Below, one piece after another: positions 54,182-62,274 of a DNA stretch of 64,000 nt (positions within the stretch are counted from its first letter, which is position 1; the number at the start of each line of letters is the position of its first letter). The DNA comes from Jiulongibacter sediminis (lineage in GTDB: Bacteria; Bacteroidota; Bacteroidia; Cytophagales; Spirosomataceae): assembly GCF_001306455.1 (NCBI RefSeq), contig NZ_LGTQ01000009.1, positions 434,001 through 498,000 on the forward strand, in the 5' to 3' direction. The position numbers and the translations under genes were made by a program. Below the pieces are notes generated by a model. That model did no database searches. It was not told the DNA's origin and saw nothing but the letters and a program-made list of their open reading frames with translations.

Positions 54182-54931
54182 TCAGAATAAATCTCTCAAA
54201 ACCTGTTCTTTTCTGGTTCTTGAGACCGAAACGGCTTTTCCATCTTCCATTTCCAGATAACCACCATCTGCCTTCACGAAGCTTTTGACGTAGTATTTAT
54301 TGACAATAAATGAATTATGACTTCTGATAAATCTCGGGTCATCCAACGTTTCATGAAGCGATTTCAGGTTCTTGCTGGCCAGATACTCTTCACCTGTTTT
54401 GATCTTTATTTGAGAATAATTGCCTTGTGCTTCACACCACATAATCTGATCAATATCAAAGAAGATATAGCCTTTTGCAGTTGGTAAGGAGATTTTACTG
54501 AAATTCTTGCTCTCATTTTTCATGAGGTTAAGCAGATGATCAAAAAGCTGATGCTGTTCTTTGATCTTATTTTTCTTCTCGACAAGTTTTACAGCCTCAA
54601 TTAACTCCTCTTTTTGAACTGGTTTCTGAATGAAATCCAGAGCAGCATATTTTATTGCTTTGATAGCAAATTCATCAAAGGCAGTCACGAAAATGACTTC
54701 AAAATCAAAGGGTTGAAGCTCAGATAGCAGGTTGAAACCATTAAGACGAGGCATCTGAATATCCAGAAAAACCAAGTCGATTTTGTTCTCTTTGAGGAAG
54801 TCCAGAGCTTCAACAGGGTCTGAAAAAATAGCCTCAATTTTCAGAGTAGGCAGATACTTCTGAATAAAGTACTCCAGAGTTTCATTGCAATGTCGCTCAT
54901 CGTCAATGAGAACAGTTTTGATGCTTGTCAT
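54182..54931 (-). CDS. LytTR-family response regulator
   Basis: 249 residues. The receiver domain (about 5-120) has the acidic pocket D10/D11, the phosphorylation site D57 in V-F-L-D-I-Q-M-P, T/S and K positions in F-V-T-A-F-D-E-F and I-Q-K-P. The LytTR DNA-binding domain (about 145-245) shows Y-F-F-D-I-D-Q-I-M-W-C-E-A-Q-G-N-Y, SLHETLDDPRFIRSHNSFIV and V-S-V-S-R-T-R-K. It is expected to be phosphorylated by the kinase downstream and to activate promoters with paired LytTR sites. Its ATG overlaps the stop of the deacetylase gene (ATGA), so translation is coupled; deacetylase, regulator and kinase form one operon. Confidence 0.95.
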   Translation of the reverse strand: MTSIKTVLIDDERHCNETLEYFIQKYLPTLKIEAIFSDPVEALDFLKENKIDLVFLDIQMPRLNGFNLLSELQPFDFEVIFVTAFDEFAIKAIKYAALDFIQKPVQKEELIEAVKLVEKKNKIKEQHQLFDHLLNLMKNESKNFSKISLPTAKGYIFFDIDQIMWCEAQGNYSQIKIKTGEEYLASKNLKSLHETLDDPRFIRSHNSFIVNKYYVKSFVKADGGYLEMEDGKAVSVSRTRKEQVLRDLF

Positions 54932-55908
54932 TTGATAGCGTCTCTTCTTTTTTTCAGCTCCCGCCAGGTGGTCAGAATGATGTTGTTTTCTTCGATGTAT
55001 TTTTTGAGGTCTGGGTCTGTCATGGCTAGCATGTCTCCTTTTCTGGTTTGCCCTGAATTTGATATTTCAGTGAAAACCTCTGTAGGCCATGTACAATGCA
55101 TAATAACCATTGTTATGCCGGGCATAAGCTTTTCAAAACTTTCAATGTAATTTTTGGTTTTGTACCTCTGAAGTTCTTTTTCAGACATAGCCTCTTCTCC
55201 TTTCCAGTCGTAAGAAATATTATGCAGGTCGTCAAGAACGGGTAAACCAGCAGCCCATAATTGCTTCCCTATTGCTGTGGTAATCTCAAGCGTAAGTCCG
55301 GTGCTGCCAGCAGTTTCCATGATCATGGTATTATGCCCTCCAGGGAACATCACCGGAATACCTTCTTCCATTCCTACTTTGAGATAACGTTCCAGATAGT
55401 CCTGACGGGCAAATAGGGTACCCATGTGGCTGTCAAGGTGAGTTGGCTCCCAACCCATGGTTCGGGAACGGTCAAGTTGGGCTCTGATCTCTGTTTCAAT
55501 TTCGTCGGCGGAAGCATGCGTTGCTGTAGCTCTGACTGATGACCAAAGAGCTCCCTGCTCGTCTACGAGGCCCGGTACAGCAGGTTTGCCAGCCAAGGGT
55601 CCCCAGCGGTAATTATCCCATTCTGAAGTTAGTGTAAGGTGAAGGCCTGCATCAATATTCGGGTGTTTCTCAAGGTATTTTTGAAAGCCCGGTACCCAGC
55701 TGCACGGCATCATCATACTCAGGCTGTTGGCTATGCCATTCTCAATCGCTTCAATGGCTCCGAGATTGGAGTCGTGACTCATTCCAACATCATCTACGTG
55801 AAGAATGAGCACTTTAGCATCTTTTGGGTAGCCCAGTAATTCAGCATAGCTCTGAGCTGAAAGTTGATAGCCTAAAAGGCATAAAAAAAGGAAGAGAAAT
55901 CTCTGCAT
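54928..55908 (-). CDS. Secreted YdjC/ChbG-family carbohydrate deacetylase
   Basis: 326 residues with a signal peptide (MQRFLFLFLCLLGYQLSA), so it acts outside the cytoplasm, unlike E. coli ChbG. Metal and catalytic residues of the family are visible: D39/D40 in L-I-L-H-V-D-D-V-G-M, H90 in G-L-H-L-T-L-T-S-E, and H157-x-D-x-H161 in E-P-T-H-L-D-S-H-M-G. ChbG removes an acetyl group from chitin disaccharide; other members act on different N-acetylated oligosaccharides. The substrate here is inferred to be an N-acetylhexosamine-containing glycan. It is the first gene of the ATGA-coupled operon with the LytTR regulator and LytS-type kinase. Confidence 0.85.
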   Translation of the reverse strand: MQRFLFLFLCLLGYQLSAQSYAELLGYPKDAKVLILHVDDVGMSHDSNLGAIEAIENGIANSLSMMMPCSWVPGFQKYLEKHPNIDAGLHLTLTSEWDNYRWGPLAGKPAVPGLVDEQGALWSSVRATATHASADEIETEIRAQLDRSRTMGWEPTHLDSHMGTLFARQDYLERYLKVGMEEGIPVMFPGGHNTMIMETAGSTGLTLEITTAIGKQLWAAGLPVLDDLHNISYDWKGEEAMSEKELQRYKTKNYIESFEKLMPGITMVIMHCTWPTEVFTEISNSGQTRKGDMLAMTDPDLKKYIEENNIILTTWRELKKRRDAIK

Positions 55909-55973
55909 CTTCTGATTTACTTATAATCAAAAGTAGAGAATTCTCCTCCTGTATCAAAGAGGCTTTTAAACCC

Positions 55974-56426
55974 TTAAGCCTTCACAAAAACAATGGTTAA
56001 TGTACTGGTAAGGTCGTCTGGGTCAACAGTGGTTACTGTAGCTGTATTGCCGCTGAAAGTAATATTTCCCGGAAGCGTTGAGCCATCTACATCTACCTGA
56101 ATCGTACTGCCTGTCAGGGTATAAGAGCCACCGGTGCCCGAAAGAAGAGCCAAAGTTTCTCCATCATCATCAACACAACCAGCAGGTACAAACGTAGAAT
56201 ATGTTCCATTGGCATCAAAAGTATAGGTGATTTCTGCTGAACAAGGGAAAAAGGCCACATAAAGTGCCCAGAAATTGGTCTCTTGTCCGTCAGCGTCTGT
56301 AAGAATTACACTTTGGATTTTCCAGGTGCCTTCTATGGGTGAAGATGGCTCTGGATCAGAACTTTTACAGGCAGCTAAGGCAAAAATTAGTGCCAGAATG
56401 CATAGTTTGGCTTTCATGAGTTTCAT
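55974..56426 (-). CDS. Small lipocalin-like lipoprotein
   Basis: 150 residues from the ATG of MKLMKAKLCILALI (another ATG three codons on is possible). The lipobox is ALAAC, followed by K-S-S-D-P-E-P. The mature part begins I-E-G-T-W-K-I-Q-S-V, the pattern that starts many Bacteroidota lipocalin-like domains, and continues as an eight-stranded beta pattern with G/T-rich turns (GTGGSYTLTGSTIQVDVDGS). Two cysteines (in F-F-P-C-S and A-G-C-V-D) may form a disulfide. No function can be given. It lies between the deacetylase operon and the GH18 gene on the same strand, 65 bases from the former. Confidence 0.75.
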   Translation of the reverse strand: MKLMKAKLCILALIFALAACKSSDPEPSSPIEGTWKIQSVILTDADGQETNFWALYVAFFPCSAEITYTFDANGTYSTFVPAGCVDDDGETLALLSGTGGSYTLTGSTIQVDVDGSTLPGNITFSGNTATVTTVDPDDLTSTLTIVFVKA

Positions 56427-56535
56427 TTGAGTATTTTTATGACTAATGGTCAAACATAGATAATTATCTTATGGATAACTGTGAAATACCGTTATAATTA
56501 TATTTTTAATCTACATTCTACCGAATATTATTCGA

Positions 56536-57489
56536 TCACTGGCCTTCAGATGTCTCGTAAATCACTTTGAAAAGTGAAAATTCATCCTGAGTATCGTGGC
56601 TTAATTCCCAGACCATTACACCGGCAAGGTTCTTTTCGATAGCTAACTTTACCTTTCTTTCAATAGTAAACATGCCATTATAAAAGTGCCCGTTCCAATA
56701 GTCGTCGTACGGACTGGCACCTTCCTGAAGAAGTTTTTTGTACGGGAATCCAAAATTTCCGAACCCTTTTTTAGCATAAAATGGCAGGCCCAAAACACAT
56801 TTTTCGGCAGGGAGATTATGATCATTTAACCAAAAATCAAGGCAGCGTACGGCCATTGAGTAGGGTGAGTGGTGTTTGAGTTCTTTAGGGCCATAATCAC
56901 CGTCGTAAACCATAATGTTAAGCCAGTCCATGTAGGGGTAAACTTCTTCTTTAATACCATAAGCTTGTTTTCCAGCTGAAACGACTGCGGCAGTAAGTTC
57001 TTTGCCTGAAGCATGTAATTGTTGATATAGTACACGGCAAAGGGTAACAAAATCATCTGCCGAGCGGTGGTCAGGGTCCGGATACTCCCAGTCTAAATCC
57101 ACACCGTCAAGGTGATATTTATTGACGAAGTCCATTGTGCTTTTAATAAATCGAGCTTGTCCCTCAGCAGTTTCGGCCATTTTATGGAAACGGGTATCAT
57201 CGCCGCCACCATCGCCAATACCCCATCCGCCGATGGAAATAAAGACTTTGACCTCTTTTTCATGAGCGGCTTTAACCAAACTTTTGAGATAAGAATCATC
57301 TTCCAACGGAATTAAGGTGTCTCCCGTTTTCGCTGGTATGGCAAAGGAATAATTGATATGAGTTAAATATTGAAAAGGAATCTCCTCGATCGGTGTCCGG
57401 GGTACACAGTAAGCGATTTTTTTGAAATTTTGCTGTGCAACAGCTCCAAAGGAAAGAAGGCAAAGCAGGAGTAATAAGTTTTTTCGCAT
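56536..57489 (-). CDS. Glycoside hydrolase family 18 enzyme (chitinase-like)
   Basis: 317 residues with a signal peptide ending at AVAQQ (about 19). The TIM-barrel motifs of GH18 are intact: K-V-F-I-S-I-G-G-W-G (about 81-90) and the catalytic D128-G-V-D131-L-D133-W-E135, where E135 is the acid. A late W-E (V-M-V-W-E-L-S) matches the conserved C-terminal tryptophan. The family hydrolyses beta-1,4 bonds of chitin or the chitobiose core of N-glycans by substrate assistance. There is no chitin-binding module and no chitinase insertion domain, so it may prefer short oligomers or peptidoglycan-like glycans. The nearby deacetylase on the same strand could act on the products. Confidence 0.92.
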   Translation of the reverse strand: MRKNLLLLLCLLSFGAVAQQNFKKIAYCVPRTPIEEIPFQYLTHINYSFAIPAKTGDTLIPLEDDSYLKSLVKAAHEKEVKVFISIGGWGIGDGGGDDTRFHKMAETAEGQARFIKSTMDFVNKYHLDGVDLDWEYPDPDHRSADDFVTLCRVLYQQLHASGKELTAAVVSAGKQAYGIKEEVYPYMDWLNIMVYDGDYGPKELKHHSPYSMAVRCLDFWLNDHNLPAEKCVLGLPFYAKKGFGNFGFPYKKLLQEGASPYDDYWNGHFYNGMFTIERKVKLAIEKNLAGVMVWELSHDTQDEFSLFKVIYETSEGQ

Positions 57490-57676
57490 GATTGGTTTAT
57501 TGATGAGGTTTCAATTTAGAAAATCAAAACTCTGATCTGAAAGAATGTCGCCTCAAGGCCGATTTGAGTAGGCGTTTTCAGCTTTTGATTTTGAAAAATC
57601 AGGGATTGCAGTGAATTTTAAAGCCCTCAACTGATGTTGATCCAAGACCTGTAAAATATAAATCCAAATTTTTTCA

Positions 57677-58585
57677 GTGCCTGAAATCAAAGTTGCTTTC
57701 GACCCTGTTTACTGCCACCCATTGCCGGAGGGTCATCGGTTTCCGATGGAGAAGTATGAGCTGATTCCCGGTCAGTTACTTTATGAGTGTAGTTATGATC
57801 AATCCGACTTTTTTAGTCCTAAACCTTTGAAATGGGAATTGGCTGCCCAAGTTCATACGGCCGAATATATTGAGGCTTTACAAAAGCAAACAGTGACAGC
57901 CAAAGAAGCTCGAAAAATTGGATTGCCAATGTCTGCTGAATTGGTCAAAAGAGAGCTTATTATCACTCAGGGGACAGTTGATTGTTGTGACTTTGCCATA
58001 CAAAACGGCGTGGCTCTCAATGTAGCCGGTGGTACGCATCATGCTTATGCCGGCAGTGGAGAAGGCTTTTGCATTTTGAATGACTTTGCTGTTGCAGGAG
58101 CACAACTATTGACCGAAGGCAAGGTCTCAAAAATCCTCATTATTGACCTGGATGTGCATCAGGGCAATGGAACAGCGAAAATTTTCGAGAACGAAAAGCG
58201 TGTTTTTACCTTCTCAATGCACGGCAAAGACAATTATCCGCTCAGAAAGGAGGTGTCTGATCTGGACATTCCGCTGGAGACGGGTTTGAGCGATAAAGAA
58301 TACCTTTCAATTCTAAGGTCTACTCTTGATCGTCTCATTGCTGAGCAAAAGCCTGACATTCTATTTTATGTTTCCGGCGTAGATATTCTGGAGACTGACA
58401 AACTGGGAAAACTTTCTTTGAGCCTGGAAGGCTGCAAAGAAAGAGATAGAATTGTGCTTGAAACGTCACGGAAAAAGGATATTCCATTGGTTATCGCCAT
58501 GGGTGGAGGTTACTCAAAACAGTTAAGGGTAATTGTAGAAGCTCATTGCAATACCTTCAGACTGGCTAAAGAAATTTTTAATTAA
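57677..58585 (+). CDS. Histone-deacetylase-superfamily enzyme
   Basis: 302 residues, starting at GTG: an in-frame stop lies 18 bases upstream and the conserved start KVAFDPVYCHPLPEGHRFPM begins only three codons in, so no ATG fits. Zinc-site and catalytic residues are present: H121/H122 in G-G-T-H-H-A-Y-A-G, D159 and H161 in I-D-L-D-V-H-Q-G-N-G, the second Asp in V-S-G-V-D-I-L, and the G-G-G-Y loop near the end. The superfamily removes acetyl groups from proteins, polyamines or acetoin-related compounds; this short form resembles class IV/HDAC11-like bacterial members. The substrate is unknown. It has no signal peptide, so it is cytoplasmic. Confidence 0.92.
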   Translation: MPEIKVAFDPVYCHPLPEGHRFPMEKYELIPGQLLYECSYDQSDFFSPKPLKWELAAQVHTAEYIEALQKQTVTAKEARKIGLPMSAELVKRELIITQGTVDCCDFAIQNGVALNVAGGTHHAYAGSGEGFCILNDFAVAGAQLLTEGKVSKILIIDLDVHQGNGTAKIFENEKRVFTFSMHGKDNYPLRKEVSDLDIPLETGLSDKEYLSILRSTLDRLIAEQKPDILFYVSGVDILETDKLGKLSLSLEGCKERDRIVLETSRKKDIPLVIAMGGGYSKQLRVIVEAHCNTFRLAKEIFN

Positions 58586-58651
58586 CAAGTCTGCTATTTC
58601 CATTTGACTGGCATCTTAGTTGCAGGTTAAATAACAATGTAAAAGCATTTC

Positions 58652-59161
58652 ATGACCAGAACCCTTTTAACCTTAATTTTTATTTCCCTTCTCTCTTGTG
58701 AAACTCTTGAAATCAACGATGCCTCAAATATTCTTGGTAGGTGGGAGATAGAGTCAGTAAACTTTAGAGTTGATGGCAAAGAGTACAAGGTTGATCCTGC
58801 AAAGCTCTATGAAGCATCCATGAATCAGTTGGTGTGGGAAATCAAAGAAAATAACAGAATTGATGAGGTTTTTGGAGGAAAGGCTTTCGCTCAGAATTAC
58901 GAATATTTGAACTCGGAGAACAAAATAACCATCACGGGTTATAAGTATTACCCAAGAATTTTCCATTTGCAAACGGCGGGTGAAACACTCATAGCTATGA
59001 CCCCGGAAATCAATGACCCGACATACGACTTCTCACATCAAAGTTGGGAGAAAAATGTATTGATTGATGCCGCATTTTTATTGCCTGGAAAGGTTTCACA
59101 ATCCGAACTCAACGCAGCCTCGTCTGTTCAACAAGTGCTGACTTTTAGAAAAGCGGACTAG
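58652..59161 (+). CDS. Small lipoprotein of unknown function
   Basis: 169 residues with a lipobox (L-I-F-I-S-L-L-S-C, C16). The mature part starts E-T-L-E-I-N-D-A and has I-L-G-R-W-E-I-E-S-V-N-F, resembling the first strand of lipocalin-like domains, but the rest (Y-K-V-D-P-A-K-L-Y-E, then W-E-I-K-E-N-N-R-I-D) matches no family I recognise. It follows the deacetylase-like gene by 66 bases on the same strand and ends 4 bases before the convergent argS stop, leaving no room for a separate terminator. Confidence 0.72.
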   Translation: MTRTLLTLIFISLLSCETLEINDASNILGRWEIESVNFRVDGKEYKVDPAKLYEASMNQLVWEIKENNRIDEVFGGKAFAQNYEYLNSENKITITGYKYYPRIFHLQTAGETLIAMTPEINDPTYDFSHQSWEKNVLIDAAFLLPGKVSQSELNAASSVQQVLTFRKAD

Positions 59162-59165
59162 GATT

Positions 59166-60941
59166 TTACATCCGCTCCGGCACATCAATTCCTAATAACC
59201 TCATTCCTTTTTTAAGAGTCGCGGCGACTTGTTCAATCAAAGCCAATCTAAAATCTCTCAATTGGCTGTCTGACTCATTCATAACGCTTAATTCAGCGTA
59301 AAAAGAGTTGAACGTTTTCGCCAGATCATAGCAGTAATTCGCAATGACTGAAGGGGCGTAATCATTCGCAGCTTTTTGAATATAATTCGGGTATTCGGCA
59401 AGCAGACCGACCAGATCAGTCTCAATTTCAGCCATTTTAATATCACCGATTTGCTCTGGAACAGACAGACCGTCAGCAGCTGCCTTTCTCAAAATAGACT
59501 TGATACGAGCGTGAGTGTACTGAATGAAAGGGCCTGTATTTCCTTGGAAATCAATAGATTCTGCCGGGTTGAAGAGCATTCGTTTTTTAGGCTCCACTTT
59601 GAGTAAGAAGTATTTCAATGCACCCAGAGCCAATGTTCTGAAAAGCTCATCTTTTTCCGTTTCACTGAAATCGTCGATTTTTCCGCGTTCTTCGGTGGTT
59701 TCTCTGGCGGTGGCGATCATTTCTGAAACTAAATCATCGGCATCCACGACGGTTCCTTCTCTTGATTTCATTTTACCACTTGGCAGATCCACCATGCCAT
59801 AGCTCAGGTGATAGCAACCCTCAGCATAGCTTCGTCCAAGCTTTTTGAGAATGGCAAAAAGCACTTGAAAGTGGTAATCCTGCTCATTGCCCACCACCCA
59901 AACGGATTTGTCCGTACCAAAATCTTTGAATTTGAGTTCAGTGGTTCCAATGTCTTGTGTGATGTAAACCGAGGTGCCGTCTCCACGCAAAACCAGTTTT
60001 TCGTCAAGTCCCTCCTCGCTCAGGTCGATCCAGACTGAATTGTCCTCTTTTTTGAAGAAAATACCTTTCTCTAGTCCTTCCTCTACAATGTCTTTGCCTA
60101 GCAAATATGTGTCAGACTCGTAGTATGTTTTATCAAAATCGATTCCGATTTTCTTGTATGTGGCATTGAATCCATCGTAAACCCAGCCATTCATTTTTTT
60201 CCAAAGGGTCACTACTTCTTCGTCGCCGTTTTCCCATTGCTGCAGCATTTGCTGAGCTTGTTTCATGAGCGGGGCGTTCTTCTTCGCTTCGTCTTCAGAT
60301 TGGCCTTTAGCCATCAGCGATTTTATTTCTTCTTTATAAGCTTTGTCAAACTCCACATAGTATTTTCCAGCCAAATGATCGCCTTTGATGCTGGCACTTT
60401 CAGGCGTTTCGTCATTGCCGAAAAGTTGGTACGCAATCATGGATTTACAAATATGAATCCCACGGTCATTGACCAGACAAGCCTTGGTGACAGCGTAGCC
60501 ATTAGCTTTGAGAATCTCCGAAACACTATGGCCCAGAAAGTTATTTCTGAGGTGGCCAAGGTGAAGCGGCTTGTTGGTATTTGGTGAAGAAAATTCGACC
60601 AGAACTGAAGATCCGTTTGAGTCAAAATCTGAATCGCCTTTTTTCTCTAAAAGGCTATTGAAAAGCGAGTTCCAGGTGTTTTCCTGCAATGAAATATTGA
60701 GAAAACCCTGCACCACATTAAAACCGGAAACCACGGAAGAGTTTTCTTTGAGGTACTCACCGATAGCATTACCAATTTCCACAGGATTTTTACGTAGCTT
60801 TTTCACCAAAGGAAAAACCACAAAGGTGTAAGTGCCTTCAAAATCTTTTCGGGTAGGCTGGAGAGTGACCTCCATTTCTTCCTGAAAAAGATGATTTAAT
60901 GCCGATTGGATATCCTCGGTGAGTTGCTTTTCAATATTCAT
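59166..60941 (-). CDS. argS: Arginyl-tRNA synthetase
   Basis: 591 residues, normal length; it charges tRNA-Arg with arginine using ATP in the cytoplasm. The N-terminal Add1 domain (about 1-90) is followed by the class I signature SPNTNKPLHLGHLRNN, with HLGH at 127-130, the K-M-S-K-S equivalent L-P-S-G-K-M-K-S-R-E-G near 390, GNTGPFIQYTHARIKSILRK near 480, and the anticodon-binding DALR domain ending in the C-terminus. It is divergent from yicC, with about 295 bases between the two start codons. Confidence 0.98.
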   Translation of the reverse strand: MNIEKQLTEDIQSALNHLFQEEMEVTLQPTRKDFEGTYTFVVFPLVKKLRKNPVEIGNAIGEYLKENSSVVSGFNVVQGFLNISLQENTWNSLFNSLLEKKGDSDFDSNGSSVLVEFSSPNTNKPLHLGHLRNNFLGHSVSEILKANGYAVTKACLVNDRGIHICKSMIAYQLFGNDETPESASIKGDHLAGKYYVEFDKAYKEEIKSLMAKGQSEDEAKKNAPLMKQAQQMLQQWENGDEEVVTLWKKMNGWVYDGFNATYKKIGIDFDKTYYESDTYLLGKDIVEEGLEKGIFFKKEDNSVWIDLSEEGLDEKLVLRGDGTSVYITQDIGTTELKFKDFGTDKSVWVVGNEQDYHFQVLFAILKKLGRSYAEGCYHLSYGMVDLPSGKMKSREGTVVDADDLVSEMIATARETTEERGKIDDFSETEKDELFRTLALGALKYFLLKVEPKKRMLFNPAESIDFQGNTGPFIQYTHARIKSILRKAAADGLSVPEQIGDIKMAEIETDLVGLLAEYPNYIQKAANDYAPSVIANYCYDLAKTFNSFYAELSVMNESDSQLRDFRLALIEQVAATLKKGMRLLGIDVPERM

Positions 60942-60967
60942 TTTTTGCTGTTTCGTAAACGAAGCTG

Positions 60968-60975
60968 CAAAATTA
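60968..60975 (-). promoter_or_regulatory. Candidate -7 element for argS
   Basis: On the minus strand this reads TAATTTTG, matching TAnnTTTG, 27 bases upstream of the argS start. No -33 TTTG is found at the expected spacing. Confidence 0.3.
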
Positions 60976-61180
60976 GGGATTTTAACCCGGTTTATGCATT
61001 GGAGAATCGTAGTGAAAAACTAAATGGCAAAAAATCAGACACTTAAATTTATTTGGCATAGTATACCTCTGGTAAATGAATTTAAGTGGGTTTACGGACT
61101 GATTTGAAGTCATTTCGTTTTGTAGCAGATTTTCTAATGTATAAAACGGGTTTATAAAAGGTATTGTCTGGCTTAATGGC

Positions 61181-61188
61181 TAATTTTG
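61181..61188 (+). promoter_or_regulatory. Candidate -7 element for yicC
   Basis: TAATTTTG matches TAnnTTTG, 49 bases before the ATG at 61237. It supports that ATG, since an alternative upstream TTG start would fall inside the element. No clear -33 element is present. Confidence 0.35.
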
Positions 61189-61236
61189 AGAAGTCTTCAC
61201 AATGATGTGCCGACGACTCAATCAAAACGCTTCAAT

Positions 61237-62121
61237 ATGCTTCAATCAATGACGGGCTTTGGCTCGGCTTCTTTTGAAAATGATAAAGTGGCTATTACGG
61301 CCGATGTTAAAACCCTCAATTCAAAGTTTACCGATATTTTTTGCAGAATGCCAAAAACATTCTCTGATAAAGAAGTGGAGTTGAGAAACCTGTTATCTAC
61401 GGAGCTGGGCCGTGGAAAAATCGAATTATCACTCAATGTGGTGCCCAAAAGTGAGGCAGGAGCCGGTACGGTGGTGAACAGGTCTTTAGTGAAAGCCTAC
61501 TTCAAAGACCTGATGGAAACAGCGGCTGAACTTGGTTTTGAAGGTTCAAAAACCGATGTGTTGCGTATGGCCACCATGATGCCTAATGCCTATAATTCGG
61601 AGGCGGTCAATGAGGAGGAAGCAGCCGAAGATTGGAATAATATCCTGAACACGGTGAAAGTCGCGATTGATAAGTGCATCGAGTTCAGAACACAGGAGGG
61701 GCAGGCCACCAAGGTGAAATTTGAGGAGTATATCGCCAATATCGGGCAGTTTTTAGATAAAGTGGCCGAGCAGGACCCCAAGCGAATTCCGGTGATTAGA
61801 GAGCGGCTGCAAAAGGCCATTTCTGACTGGGAGCAAAACGAGAATTTTAACAAAGACCGTTTTGAGCAGGAGCTGATTTACTATGTAGAGAAGTACGATA
61901 TTTCTGAAGAGAAAGTGAGGCTGGGCAATCACCTCAAATATTTTGTGGAAGAACTCAAAAAAGGTGGAAACGGTAAGCGTCTCAATTTTATTTCTCAGGA
62001 AATAGGTCGCGAAATCAATACCATCGGCTCCAAAGCCAACGACGCCGTAATTCAAAAGCTTGTGGTTCAAATGAAAGATGAGCTGGAGAAAATTAAGGAG
62101 CAGACGATGAATATAGTTTAG
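61237..62121 (+). CDS. YicC/YloC-family endoribonuclease
   Basis: 294 residues beginning MLQSMTGFGSASFEND, the near-universal start of this family, which decides the ATG over the longer frame. The N-terminal part has K-T-L-N-S-K-F-T-D-I-F-C-R-M-P and R-N-L-L-S-T-E-L-G-R-G-K-I-E-L-S-L-N; the C-terminal DUF1732 part ends with R-L-N-F-I-S-Q-E-I-G-R-E-I-N-T-I-G-S-K-A-N-D, with the expected acidic and basic residues. YicC of E. coli is an endoribonuclease that promotes degradation of the small RNA RyhB. Its targets here are unknown. It stands between argS and a repeat tract, with no operon partner. Confidence 0.95.
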   Translation: MLQSMTGFGSASFENDKVAITADVKTLNSKFTDIFCRMPKTFSDKEVELRNLLSTELGRGKIELSLNVVPKSEAGAGTVVNRSLVKAYFKDLMETAAELGFEGSKTDVLRMATMMPNAYNSEAVNEEEAAEDWNNILNTVKVAIDKCIEFRTQEGQATKVKFEEYIANIGQFLDKVAEQDPKRIPVIRERLQKAISDWEQNENFNKDRFEQELIYYVEKYDISEEKVRLGNHLKYFVEELKKGGNGKRLNFISQEIGREINTIGSKANDAVIQKLVVQMKDELEKIKEQTMNIV

Positions 62122-62127
62122 GGGGAA

Positions 62128-62270
62128 GACTTAAGACTCAAGACATAAGACTCAAGACATGAGACAAAAGACCTGTGACAGGCGAAACCTCCAAACTCAA
62201 AAACTTCCTGACTTCTAAACTTTCTAACTTCAAGACTTCCAACATCAAACACCAAACATCCGACCTCTAG
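62128..62270. repeat. Degenerate short tandem repeats (AAGAC-type then AACTTC-type)
   Basis: The first half (about 62128-62172) repeats units close to AAGACTCAAGACATA, with AAGAC recurring every 7-15 bases. The second half (about 62185-62258) repeats short units such as AACTTC and AAACTC. There is no coding potential and no clear hairpin. Similar low-complexity tracts occur between genes in other Bacteroidota; function unknown. Confidence 0.6.
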
Positions 62271-62274
62271 CACA

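Noticed and set aside
57490-57676. Imperfect dyad (CGCCTCAA, then TTGAG and GGCG) between the GH18 and deacetylase-like genes
   Set aside because: Arms contain gaps and there is no T run or promoter overlap; too weak to call.
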